NCBI GenBank assembly: GCA_002086835.1
Contig: MVIG01000025.1
Span: 1-64,000 of the forward strand
DNA length: 64,000 nucleotides
Direction: 5' to 3'
Source: Mycolicibacterium porcinum
GTDB taxonomy: Bacteria > Actinomycetota > Actinomycetes > Mycobacteriales > Mycobacteriaceae
Notes under the pieces: generated by a model
What the model saw: the letters and a program-made list of their open reading frames with translations, nothing else
Databases searched by the model: none
Told to the model about the DNA's origin: nothing
Shown: positions 6,689-14,850 of the stretch, piece by piece
How the letters are laid out: every line of letters starts with the position of its first letter
Numbering within the stretch: position 1 is the stretch's first letter
Translations under genes and position numbers: made by a program

Positions 6689-9028
6689 TCACGCTGAGGA
6701 CGTACTCAGCGCGCCGAGCACCAGGCGGAGCACTTTCACCGCGCCCGTTTTGTCCAGCGGGTCGTTGCCGTTGCCGCACTTCGGTGACTGCACGCACGAG
6801 GGGCAGCCCTGCGGGCACTCACACGCCTCGATCGCATCGGCGGTCGCGCCCCACCAGGTACTCAGATTGCGGAATCCGCGGTCTGCGAAGCCGGCGCCGC
6901 CCGGATATCCGTCGTAGACGAAGATCGACGGCAGGCCGTCCACCGGCCCGACGGCCGTCGAAACCCCGCCGATGTCGCCCCGGTCGCAGCTGGCCACCAG
7001 CGGCAGCAGCCCGATCGATGCGTGTTCGGCGGCGTGCAGGCTGCCCGGGACGGACAGTGGATCAATGCCGCTGTCCTGTAAGGCTTCCGGGGTGATGGTG
7101 CACATCACCGCCATGGTGTCCAGGGTGCTCGGCGGCATGTCCAGCTCCACGAAGTCGATGACCTCGCCGTCGATGCGGCGGCGCAGGTAGCCGACCACCG
7201 TGTTGGTCACCGACACCGGAACCAGCCCCACCGTGACCGGGCCGAACGTCGTGCGTTCCCCGGGTCCGGTGACAGATATGTCGGTGAGTTCCCTGGCGAA
7301 GGTGCTGTATCCGGGATCGGCGGCGTAGACGAACGCGACCCCGTCCTCGAACGACAGCGAATCGACCAGGTAGGTCTCGCCCTGATGCAGATACACCGCA
7401 CCGGGATGCAGCGAGGCCGCCGCCCGGCCTGCGCCGGTACTGCCCAGCATCCGTCCCGTATCGGCTTCCAGGATCGCGATCTGGCCTCCGCTGGAGCCGC
7501 GGATGTCGACCGCCGGGTGCGGATCCACCCCGGGAGCGGGGAAGTAGCCGCTCGGACGCTTGCGCAACAACCCGTCGTCGACCAGCGTCTCGGCCACCGC
7601 TTCTGCGTTCCACAGCCGGACCTCGGCCGCGGTGAGCGGCAACTCGGCTGCGGCACAAAGGAGTTGTGGACCAAGCACGTGTGGATTCGTCGGGTCGATC
7701 ACCACCCGCTCGATCGGCTTGTCCAACAGTGCCGCGGGGTGGTGCACGAGGTAGGTGTCCAGCGGATCGTCGCGGGCGATCAACACGATCAGCGCACCCT
7801 GCCCGCGCCGCCCGGACCGGCCTGCCTGCTGCCAGAACGAGGTGACGGTGCCGGGAAATCCGGCCAGCACCACGGCGTCCAGCCCGGCGATGTCGATGCC
7901 GAGCTCGAGAGCGTTGGTGGTGGCCAGCCCGCGCAGCCGGCCGTCGGTCAGTGCGTGTTCCAACTCGCGCCGGTCCTCGGCGAGATACCCGGCACGATAG
8001 GAGGCCACCTGTTCGGCCAGCTCCGGTGCGGTGTCCTCCAACCGGGCCCGGGTCCCCAGGGCGGTCAGCTCGGCGCCGCGCCGGGACCGGACGAAGGTCA
8101 GGGTGCGGGCGCCCTCGGTCATCAGATCGGCCATCACCCGGGCCGCCTCGGCGCCGGCCGAACGCCGGACCGGCGCGCCGTTCTCACCGGTGAGATCGTC
8201 CAGCAGCGCCGGTTCCCACAGCGCGATCGTGCGGGCTCCCTGCGGGGAGCCGTCCTCGGTCACCTCGGCGACCGTCTGGCCGATCAGCTCGGCGGCGGTC
8301 TCGGCCGGTGACGCGGTGGTGGCACTGGCGAAAATCACCGTCGGGCCTGCGCCATCGGGCGCGTACCGCGCACACAACCGCAGCAGCCTGCGCAGCACCA
8401 TCGCCACGTTGGAGCCGAAAATGCCGCGGTAGTAATGACATTCGTCGATGACGACGAACTTGAGGTGGCGCAGGAACACCGCCCAGCGAGCATGGTTGCG
8501 CAGCAGCGACAGGTGGATCATGTCGGGGTTGGAGAAGATCCAGCGGGATCGTTCCCGGGCGAACCGGCGCACCTCGGTGGCGCTGTCACCGTCATACGGG
8601 GCCGGTGCGACGTCGCGCAGTGCGGTCACGGTCTCGGTCAGCTGCTGCGCGGTGCGCAGCTGGTCGTGGCCGAGCGCCTTCGTCGGCGACAGGTAGAGCA
8701 CCCGGGCCTGACGGTCCTCGGCCAACGCCGACAGGATCGGCAGTTGGTAGGCCAGAGACTTGCCCGATGCGGTTCCGGTGGACACGACCACGTGGCGTCC
8801 GTTGTGGGCCAGCTCCGCGGCGGCGAGCTGATGCGACCACGGGGCGGCGATCCCGCGGTCGGTCAAGGCGTGAACAACCTCCGGATGGGCCCATTGCGGC
8901 CACTGTTGTGGTTTGCCCTGCCGCGGAGGGATATCCGCAACATGGCGTAGCGGATCTTCGCCGGCCGGGGTGCCGTCGACGGCGCAAGCTAGCAGCTCAC
9001 GGCCGAAATCTGACCCCTGATCCAGCAC
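6689..9028 (-). CDS. DEAD/DEAH helicase with DUF1998 tail, MrfA-like
   Basis: 779 residues, GTG start at 9028 with AGGAGG 8-9 nt upstream. Motif I STGTASGKS (83-91), motif II DECH (195-198), motif III SAT, and motif VI QQAGRSGRRGQ define a superfamily 2 helicase. The C-terminal region carries four closely spaced cysteines (CECPQGCPSC...KC) typical of the MrfA/DUF1998 group. B. subtilis MrfA is a 3'-5' helicase that repairs mitomycin C damage independently of UvrA, and mycobacterial Rv3649 is the same family. A role in nucleotide excision of crosslink or monoadduct damage is inferred from the family. It is divergent from cspA, sharing the 297-bp region 9029-9325. Confidence 0.85.
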   Translation of the reverse strand: MLDQGSDFGRELLACAVDGTPAGEDPLRHVADIPPRQGKPQQWPQWAHPEVVHALTDRGIAAPWSHQLAAAELAHNGRHVVVSTGTASGKSLAYQLPILSALAEDRQARVLYLSPTKALGHDQLRTAQQLTETVTALRDVAPAPYDGDSATEVRRFARERSRWIFSNPDMIHLSLLRNHARWAVFLRHLKFVVIDECHYYRGIFGSNVAMVLRRLLRLCARYAPDGAGPTVIFASATTASPAETAAELIGQTVAEVTEDGSPQGARTIALWEPALLDDLTGENGAPVRRSAGAEAARVMADLMTEGARTLTFVRSRRGAELTALGTRARLEDTAPELAEQVASYRAGYLAEDRRELEHALTDGRLRGLATTNALELGIDIAGLDAVVLAGFPGTVTSFWQQAGRSGRRGQGALIVLIARDDPLDTYLVHHPAALLDKPIERVVIDPTNPHVLGPQLLCAAAELPLTAAEVRLWNAEAVAETLVDDGLLRKRPSGYFPAPGVDPHPAVDIRGSSGGQIAILEADTGRMLGSTGAGRAAASLHPGAVYLHQGETYLVDSLSFEDGVAFVYAADPGYSTFARELTDISVTGPGERTTFGPVTVGLVPVSVTNTVVGYLRRRIDGEVIDFVELDMPPSTLDTMAVMCTITPEALQDSGIDPLSVPGSLHAAEHASIGLLPLVASCDRGDIGGVSTAVGPVDGLPSIFVYDGYPGGAGFADRGFRNLSTWWGATADAIEACECPQGCPSCVQSPKCGNGNDPLDKTGAVKVLRLVLGALSTSSA

Positions 9029-9325
9029 CGTTTGTCCTCCTGCGATCTAGCCCACCGACATGGAGTCGGATTTGTAAACGAATTGTTCACCACGCGCCGG
9101 ACGCCAAGACTGTCGCAGCCGACCCGAACATGGTTGACTGATCACGGTCGCAGCTTCTGTGTTTGTACTCGCACTCGCAGGATCGTCGTTGCGATCGCGG
9201 TTCCTGCGAGGGTTGTAGGTCGGGTCAGTTCCGGGCGACGCCACGAAGGATGGCGGTCGGAACGGGCCCGGTACATCGGAAGTCGGTGGACCGCACCCGG
9301 TTGAAAGAGAAGGAAAGAACAAAAG
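9029..9325. other. Divergent region between helicase and cspA
   Basis: No gene is seen. The part next to the helicase holds its ribosome site (minus-strand AGGAGG, about 9036-9041). The part next to cspA is GC-rich and probably includes a long cspA leader, as in other cold-shock genes, ending with the purine-rich ribosome site at 9304-9318. I could not place a convincing -35/-10 pair for either gene. Confidence 0.4.
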
Positions 9326-9529
9326 ATGCCACAGGGAACTGTGAAGTGGTTCAACGCGGAAAAGGGCTTCGGCTTCATTGCTCCGGAGGACGGCTCTGCC
9401 GACGTGTTTGTCCACTACACGGAAATTCAGGGCAGCGGATTCCGCACCCTGGAGGAGAACCAGAAGGTTGAGTTCGAGGTTGGCCAGAGCCCCAAGGGGC
9501 CGCAGGCCACGGGTGTTCGGGCCATCTGA
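9326..9529 (+). CDS. cspA: Cold-shock protein CspA
   Basis: 67 residues, the standard length of a single cold-shock domain. The RNP1 motif KGFGFI (16-21) and RNP2 motif VFVHY (27-31) are intact, and the N-terminus [14 protein letters not shown] is near the family consensus. It binds single-stranded nucleic acid and acts as an RNA chaperone; in mycobacteria this copy is expressed constitutively at high level. A purine-rich ribosome site (gagaaggaaag) lies just upstream. It is followed by a strong intrinsic terminator, so it is probably transcribed alone. It corresponds to Rv3648c by sequence and position. Confidence 0.95.
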   Translation: MPQGTVKWFNAEKGFGFIAPEDGSADVFVHYTEIQGSGFRTLEENQKVEFEVGQSPKGPQATGVRAI

Positions 9530-9544
9530 GCCAAACAAGCCCAA

Positions 9545-9598
9545 CGAGACACCCCCGTGTGAGTCCCCATCGGACACCGCGGGGGTGTTCTCGTTTTT
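9545..9598 (+). terminator. Intrinsic terminator after cspA
   Basis: Left arm CGAGACACCCCCG (9545-9557) pairs with CGGGGGTGTTCTCG (9580-9593) with a single bulge, followed directly by TTTTT (9594-9598). It lies 15 nt after the cspA stop codon. Intrinsic terminators with a real U-tract are uncommon in mycobacteria, which fits a very highly expressed gene. Confidence 0.85.
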
Positions 9599-9614
9599 GC
9601 GGCTCTCGCTGGCT

Positions 9615-9620
9615 TAGTGT
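9615..9620 (+). promoter_or_regulatory. Predicted -10 box TAGTGT, leaderless
   Basis: TAGTGT is followed by exactly 6 nt (cgatcc) and then GTG 9627, the typical arrangement of a mycobacterial leaderless promoter. Confidence 0.5.
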
Positions 9621-9626
9621 CGATCC

Positions 9627-10220
9627 GTGAGCCAGCTGTCCTTCTTCTCGGCCGAGTCGGTGCCGCCCGCGGTGACCGACCTGACCGGGGTGCTCGCCGG
9701 GCCGGGACAGGTCGTGCTGGCAAGCCAGGGCGGCCAGCAGGCGGCCCGGATTTCGGTGGTCGTCGACGAGCTGTGGCGCGCCAACGGCCTGGCCAAGATG
9801 ATGAGTGAGGCCGGCCTGGTGTCGGAAGTATCCCGGACCGACGAGAACAACCCGCTGGTGCGCACCGCGCTGGACCCGCAGTTGATGCTGATCGCGGGGC
9901 AATGGACCAGGGGCGCGGTCAAGACCGTTCCGGCCGGATGGCTGCCCGGTGCCCGCGAGCTGCGGGCCTGGGCGCTGGCTGCGGGTACGTTCGAGGCCGA
10001 CGACCGCTATCTGCTGGGGCTGGACCCCCACGCGCCCGACACCCACCCGGCGCTGGCCGCGGCCATGATGCGGGTGGGGATCGCGCCGACCTTGATCGGG
10101 ACCCGAGGGTCGCATCCGGCCCTGCGGATCAGTGGACGCCGACGCCTATCACGCCTGGTGGAGAACGTGGGGGAACCACCCGGGGACGCCGCTGCGTTGG
10201 CGCATTGGCCCCGTATTTAA
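9627..10220 (+). CDS. Conserved actinobacterial protein, Rv3647c-type
   Basis: 197 residues from GTG 9627; the -10 box TAGTGT 6 nt upstream supports this start. It is a soluble protein with an N-terminal MSQLSFFSAESVPP element and a conserved ALDPQLMLIAGQWTRGAVK block; no catalytic motif is recognised. It corresponds in position (between cspA and topA) to Rv3647c, whose function is unknown. The C-terminal part contains RISGRRRLSRLVENVGEPP, a basic stretch that could touch nucleic acid, but this is only a guess from composition. Confidence 0.75.
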   Translation: MSQLSFFSAESVPPAVTDLTGVLAGPGQVVLASQGGQQAARISVVVDELWRANGLAKMMSEAGLVSEVSRTDENNPLVRTALDPQLMLIAGQWTRGAVKTVPAGWLPGARELRAWALAAGTFEADDRYLLGLDPHAPDTHPALAAAMMRVGIAPTLIGTRGSHPALRISGRRRLSRLVENVGEPPGDAAALAHWPRI

Positions 10221-10276
10221 TGATGAACACGCGGAGAGCCGGTTTGCGTAGGCTCTCGCGTAATGCGAAATTGTCA

Positions 10277-10305
10277 GTTGCCGGGCGTGGCGCGGCAACT
10301 ATAGA
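10277..10305 (+). promoter_or_regulatory. Putative topA promoter with 7-bp inverted repeat
   Basis: GTTGCCG (10277-10283) and CGGCAAC (10293-10299) form a perfect inverted repeat. TTGCCG within the left arm can serve as -35 and TATAGA (10300-10305) as -10, with a 16-nt spacer. The repeat would therefore sit in the spacer, where a regulator or supercoiling-sensitive cruciform could act. The TTG start of topA is at 10324. Confidence 0.45.
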
Positions 10306-10323
10306 AGTGGAGCGTAGGCACAG

Positions 10324-13158
10324 TTGGCTGGCGATAGCGGCAGCGGTAGCAAGGGAAATGTCCGGCGACTCGTGATCGTGGAGTCGCCGACGAAAGCGCG
10401 CAAGATCGCTGGCTACCTGGGCTCCAATTATGTGGTCGAATCCTCCCGCGGGCACATTCGTGACCTGCCGCGCAACGCGGCTGACGTGCCCGCCAAGTAC
10501 AAATCCGAGCCGTGGGCGCGCCTCGGGGTCAACGTCGACGACAACTTCGAACCGCTCTACATCGTCAGCCCCGACAAGAAGAGCACCGTCACCGAACTCA
10601 AAGACCTGCTCAAGGGCGTCGACGAGCTCTATCTCGCGACAGACGGTGACCGCGAGGGTGAAGCCATCGCGTGGCACCTGCTGGAGACCCTGAAGCCCAA
10701 GGTGCCGGTCCGGCGGATGGTGTTCCACGAGATCACCGAGCCTGCCATCCGGGCCGCCGCCGAAAACCCGCGTGACCTGGACATCGCGCTGGTCGATGCG
10801 CAGGAAACCCGCCGGATCCTCGACCGGCTCTACGGCTACGAAGTGTCGCCTGTGCTGTGGAAGAAGGTCGCGCCGAAGCTGTCGGCGGGCCGCGTGCAGT
10901 CGGTGGCCACCCGCATCATCGTGCAGCGCGAGCGCGAGCGCATGGCGTTCCGCAGCGCCGGCTACTGGGACGTCAGCGCCGAGCTGGACGCCTCCGTGTC
11001 CGATCCGCAGGCCTCCCCGCCGCGGTTCACCGCCAAGCTCAACACCGTCGACGGCCGCCGCGTGGCCGCCGGTCGTGATTTCGACTCGCTGGGCCAGCTG
11101 AAGAAGCCCGACGAGGTGCTGGTGCTCGACGAGGCCAGTGCCGGGGCCCTGGCAGCCGGCCTGCGCGGTGCCCAACTGGCCGTCAGCTCCGTCGAGCAGA
11201 AGCCGTACACCCGTCGCCCCTACGCGCCGTTCATGACGTCGACGCTGCAGCAGGAAGCCGCCCGCAAGCTGCGGTTCTCCTCCGAGCGCACCATGAGCAT
11301 CGCGCAGCGGCTGTACGAGAACGGCTACATCACCTACATGCGTACCGACTCGACCACGCTGTCGGAGTCGGCCATCAACGCCGCGCGCAACCAGGCGCAG
11401 CAGCTCTACGGCGCCGAGTACGTGCATCCGTCGCCGCGCCAGTACACCCGCAAGGTCAAGAACGCCCAGGAGGCCCACGAGGCCATCCGCCCCGCCGGTG
11501 ACGTGTTCCAGACCCCGGGTCAGCTGCACGCCCAGCTCGACACCGACGAGTTCCGGCTCTACGAGCTGATCTGGCAGCGCACCGTGGCCTCGCAGATGGC
11601 CGACGCGCGCGGCACGACGCTGTCGCTGCGGATCGCCGGCACCGCGGCCGGCGGCGAGCAGGTGGTCTTCAACGCGTCCGGCCGCACCATCACGTTCCCG
11701 GGCTTCCTCAAGGCCTACGTCGAGAGCATCGACGAGCTGGCCGGCGGCGAGTCCGACGACGCCGAGAGCCGCCTGCCGAACCTGACCCAGGGTCAGCGTG
11801 TCGACGCCGCCGACCTGACCGCCGACGGCCACCAGACCAGCCCGCCGGCCCGTTACACCGAGGCCTCGCTGATCAAGGCGCTCGAAGAGCTGGGCATCGG
11901 CCGTCCGTCGACATACAGCTCGATCATCAAGACCATCCAGGACCGCGGCTACGTGCAGAAGAAGGGCAGCGCGCTGGTGCCGTCCTGGGTCGCCTTCGCC
12001 GTGGTCGGCTTGCTCGAGCAGCACTTCGGGCGTCTGGTGGATTACGACTTCACCGCGGCCATGGAGGACGAGCTCGACGAGATCGCCAACGGCCAGGAGC
12101 AGCGCACCAACTGGCTGTCGAACTTCTACTTCGGCGGTGAGCACGGCGTCGAGGGTTCCATCGCCCGCGCCGGTGGGCTCAAGCACCTCGTCGGCGGCAA
12201 CCTCGAAGGCATCGACGCGCGAGAAGTCAACTCCATCAAGCTCTTTGACGACGACGAAGGTCGCGCCGTGGTGGTCCGGGTGGGCCGCAACGGTCCGTAC
12301 CTGGAGCGGATGATCGCCGACCCGGACAATCCCGGTGAGCTCAAGCCGCAGCGCGCCAACCTCAAGGACGAGCTGACTCCCGACGAGCTGACCCTGGAGC
12401 TGGCCGAAAAGGCTTTCGCCACACCGCAAGAGGGTCGCGTGCTGGGTGTCGACCCGGCGACCGGACACGAAATCGTGGCCAAGGACGGACGATTCGGCCC
12501 CTACGTCACCGAGATCCTCCCGGAACCGCCTGAGGATCCCGACGATGGCACAGCGGGGACGCCGGCGAAGAAGGGCAAGAAGCCGACCGGCCCCAAGCCG
12601 CGTACCGGATCGCTCTTGCGCACAATGGATCTGGAGACGGTGACGCTCGACGACGCGCTCAAGCTGCTGTCGTTGCCGCGTGTGGTCGGCGTCGACCCGT
12701 CGAACAACGAGGAGATCACCGCGCAGAACGGCCGCTACGGCCCATACCTCAAGCGCGGCACCGACTCTCGCTCGCTGGCCACCGAGGAACAGATGTTCAC
12801 CATCACCCTCGACGAGGCGCTGAAGATCTACGCCGAGCCCAAACGCCGTGGGCGCCAGGCCGCTGCGGCCCCGCCGCTGCGTGAGCTGGGCACCGACCCG
12901 GCGTCGGGCAAGCCGATGGTGATCAAGGACGGCCGGTTCGGTCCGTACGTCACCGACGGCGAGACCAACGCCAGTCTGCGCAAGGGTGACGACGTCGCCT
13001 CGATCACCGATGAGCGGGCCTCGGAACTGCTGGCCGATCGTCGGGCCCGCGGGCCGGTGAAGAAGGCCGCCAAGAAGGCTCCCGCCAAAAAGGCCGCTGC
13101 CAAGAAAACGGCGGCAAAGAAGGCTCCGGCGAAGAAGGCCGCTGCCAAGAAGGCCTGA
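10324..13158 (+). CDS. topA: DNA topoisomerase I
   Basis: 944 residues (M. tuberculosis TopA has 934), TTG start at 10324. The TOPRIM domain begins at RRLVIVESPTKA (catalytic Glu20) and contains D107-G-D109-R-E111 for the metal. The active-site tyrosine is Tyr338 in YITYMRTDST. The C-terminal part has the repeated mycobacterial topoisomerase domains (motif DGRFGPYVT appears twice, NGRYGPYLKRG once) instead of zinc fingers. It ends with a lysine-alanine tail (KKAPAKKAAAKK repeats, about 912-944) that binds DNA and drives processive relaxation. The enzyme relaxes negative supercoils and is essential in mycobacteria. A hairpin spans its stop codon and that of the convergent cyclase gene. Confidence 0.97.
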   Translation: MAGDSGSGSKGNVRRLVIVESPTKARKIAGYLGSNYVVESSRGHIRDLPRNAADVPAKYKSEPWARLGVNVDDNFEPLYIVSPDKKSTVTELKDLLKGVDELYLATDGDREGEAIAWHLLETLKPKVPVRRMVFHEITEPAIRAAAENPRDLDIALVDAQETRRILDRLYGYEVSPVLWKKVAPKLSAGRVQSVATRIIVQRERERMAFRSAGYWDVSAELDASVSDPQASPPRFTAKLNTVDGRRVAAGRDFDSLGQLKKPDEVLVLDEASAGALAAGLRGAQLAVSSVEQKPYTRRPYAPFMTSTLQQEAARKLRFSSERTMSIAQRLYENGYITYMRTDSTTLSESAINAARNQAQQLYGAEYVHPSPRQYTRKVKNAQEAHEAIRPAGDVFQTPGQLHAQLDTDEFRLYELIWQRTVASQMADARGTTLSLRIAGTAAGGEQVVFNASGRTITFPGFLKAYVESIDELAGGESDDAESRLPNLTQGQRVDAADLTADGHQTSPPARYTEASLIKALEELGIGRPSTYSSIIKTIQDRGYVQKKGSALVPSWVAFAVVGLLEQHFGRLVDYDFTAAMEDELDEIANGQEQRTNWLSNFYFGGEHGVEGSIARAGGLKHLVGGNLEGIDAREVNSIKLFDDDEGRAVVVRVGRNGPYLERMIADPDNPGELKPQRANLKDELTPDELTLELAEKAFATPQEGRVLGVDPATGHEIVAKDGRFGPYVTEILPEPPEDPDDGTAGTPAKKGKKPTGPKPRTGSLLRTMDLETVTLDDALKLLSLPRVVGVDPSNNEEITAQNGRYGPYLKRGTDSRSLATEEQMFTITLDEALKIYAEPKRRGRQAAAAPPLRELGTDPASGKPMVIKDGRFGPYVTDGETNASLRKGDDVASITDERASELLADRRARGPVKKAAKKAPAKKAAAKKTAAKKAPAKKAAAKKA

Positions 13159-13165
13159 GCCTTCT
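13148..13165. terminator. Hairpin spanning both convergent stop codons
   Basis: AGAAGGC (13148-13154) and GCCTTCT (13159-13165) are perfectly complementary with a CTGA loop. The hairpin covers the topA TGA (13156-13158) and reaches the cyclase stop codon (13164-13166). No U-tract follows, so it may work as a bidirectional, tail-less terminator or protect the 3' ends. Confidence 0.45.
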
Positions 13166-14768
13166 AGCCCGTCACGTCGCTTTCGGCTTGGCGTTCCAGG
13201 TCGCGGGGCAGCACCAGGTTCATCGGGCGCGCCAGCTGGGTGGGCACGGTGCGCCCGCGCAGTTCCACGATCTCGCCGACGTCCCAGCTCAGCGCCTCGG
13301 CATCGAGTGCCCCGCTGACCGCGATCGCCGAGGCCAGCACGTGGCCCTCCTCCAGCTTGGCGAGCTCGGTGAGGCGGGCGGCCTCGTTCACCGGGTCGCC
13401 GATCACGGTGTACTCGAAGCGGGCCTGAGCGCCGATGTGGCCGGCGATCGCGCGCCCGGCCGAGACCCCGATACCGAACTCGGTGTCGCTGCCGAGCACG
13501 CTGAGCAGCTCGTCATGCAGCTCACGAGAGGCGGCGAGCGCGCCGCCGGAGGCGTCGGGATGCTCGATAGGAGCACCGAAGATGGCCAGCGCCGCGTCAC
13601 CCTGGAACTTGTTGACGAACCCGCCGTGCCGGTTGACCGTGTCGACGATGACGCGGAAGAACTCGTTGAGCAGGTTCACCACATCCGCGGCCGGGATCGT
13701 CGAGGCCAGGTGCGTCGACCCCACCAGGTCCACGAACAGCACCGCGACGTCGCGTTCCTGGCCGCCCAGCTCGGTGCCGCGCTCCAGGGCGCGTCGGGCC
13801 ACGTCCTCACCCACGTACCGGCCGAACAGGTCACGCAACCGTTGCCGCTCGGCCAGCTCGCGCACCATGTCGTTGAAGCCGGCCTGCAGCAGGCCCAGCT
13901 CGCTGGCGTCGTAGATCTGCATGTGCGCGTTGTAGTTGCCGCGCTGCACCTCGCCCAGCGCCCAGCGCAGCTGACGCAGCGGGTCGGCGATCGACATCGC
14001 CACCAGCACCGTGCTGGACAGCCCGATCACCAGTGCGGCGATGGCCAGCAGCAGCAGCGGCGTGATCAGCCGGTCGGCAGACGCCGTCAGGATCGAGAAC
14101 TTGCTGGCCACCAGGGCCAGCACGATGGCCAGGACGGGCACGCCGGTGGACAGCACCCAGGTGAGCACCTGGCGCAGGATCACCCCGGGGGCGCGGAAGT
14201 TCTCCGGAACCCCGCCGCGCAGCGCGGCCACCGCCACCGGGCGCAGCACGCGCTCGGACTGCAGGTAGCCGATGATCGCGGTGGCGGTGGCACCCAGGGC
14301 GGTGGCGACCAGGACCACCGGGGCGGACTTGCTGGCCACCGGCCAGCTGGCCACGATGAACACGATCGAGCCAAGGAACCAGTTGGTGACGCTGATCAGG
14401 GTGCGGTAGAAGGGCATCTTCAGCGCCCGCACGCGGGCCAGCTCGGTGATGGCCGGGTCGGACTTGGACAGCAGGGTGTCGCGGCGCTGCCAGCGGATCA
14501 CCGGGATCAGCAGCCGCAAGGCCAGGTAGGCGCCGATGGTGAACGAGACGAACAGGTAGCCCAGGAAGATCGCCAGGTTCACCACTGGGAGGTCCTGGAG
14601 CTGGATGCGATCCTCGGGCGGCAGGCCGAAGCGCAGGAAGCCCAGAACGAACAGCGCGCCGATGATGTCGGCCTGCAGCATGCCCAGCGTGAACACCGGC
14701 CACGGGGTGCGCGCCACCCATCGCGCGAATGCACCGATTCGCGCGATGGGTATGGGCTCCGTGGTCAC
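13164..14768 (-). CDS. Membrane class III adenylate cyclase, Rv3645-type
   Basis: 534 residues from GTG 14768; a TACGGT -10 box ends 6 nt upstream, so the longer open frame beyond is not used. The N-terminal half has six predicted membrane helices, then a HAMP domain (about 255-310, SIADPLRQLRWALGEVQRGNY). The class III cyclase domain follows, with metal aspartates Asp347 (FVDLVGST) and Asp391 (GDAALAIFG) 44 residues apart and the VIGDPVNEAARL block. It makes cAMP from ATP. Rv3645 is the major cAMP producer of M. tuberculosis and is linked to fatty-acid toxicity and antibiotic tolerance. It is divergent from holB, with 82 nt between the starts. Confidence 0.92.
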   Translation of the reverse strand: MTTEPIPIARIGAFARWVARTPWPVFTLGMLQADIIGALFVLGFLRFGLPPEDRIQLQDLPVVNLAIFLGYLFVSFTIGAYLALRLLIPVIRWQRRDTLLSKSDPAITELARVRALKMPFYRTLISVTNWFLGSIVFIVASWPVASKSAPVVLVATALGATATAIIGYLQSERVLRPVAVAALRGGVPENFRAPGVILRQVLTWVLSTGVPVLAIVLALVASKFSILTASADRLITPLLLLAIAALVIGLSSTVLVAMSIADPLRQLRWALGEVQRGNYNAHMQIYDASELGLLQAGFNDMVRELAERQRLRDLFGRYVGEDVARRALERGTELGGQERDVAVLFVDLVGSTHLASTIPAADVVNLLNEFFRVIVDTVNRHGGFVNKFQGDAALAIFGAPIEHPDASGGALAASRELHDELLSVLGSDTEFGIGVSAGRAIAGHIGAQARFEYTVIGDPVNEAARLTELAKLEEGHVLASAIAVSGALDAEALSWDVGEIVELRGRTVPTQLARPMNLVLPRDLERQAESDVTG

Positions 14769-14774
14769 CCGTTC

Positions 14775-14780
14775 ACCGTA
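14775..14780 (-). promoter_or_regulatory. Predicted -10 box TACGGT, leaderless
   Basis: Minus-strand TACGGT ends exactly 6 nt before GTG 14768. It fixes the cyclase start and lies back to back with a plus-strand TACTGT box (14837-14842) that sits 8 nt before the holB ATG. Confidence 0.5.
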
Positions 14781-14850
14781 TCGGGCCGCGGGGACGTTCA
14801 GCGCCTGCTGTGACGTGGTTGTGTCGGCTTGACCACTACTGTTGGGGACG

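Noticed and set aside
10129-12468. 779-codon open frame antisense to topA
   Set aside because: It is the high-GC complement frame of a certain topA gene; the protein is low-complexity (Gly, Val, Arg, Leu) without any motif and has no promoter or ribosome site.
13060-13155. Lysine-alanine tandem repeat at the topA end as a separate element
   Set aside because: It is the normal basic C-terminal tail of mycobacterial topoisomerase I.
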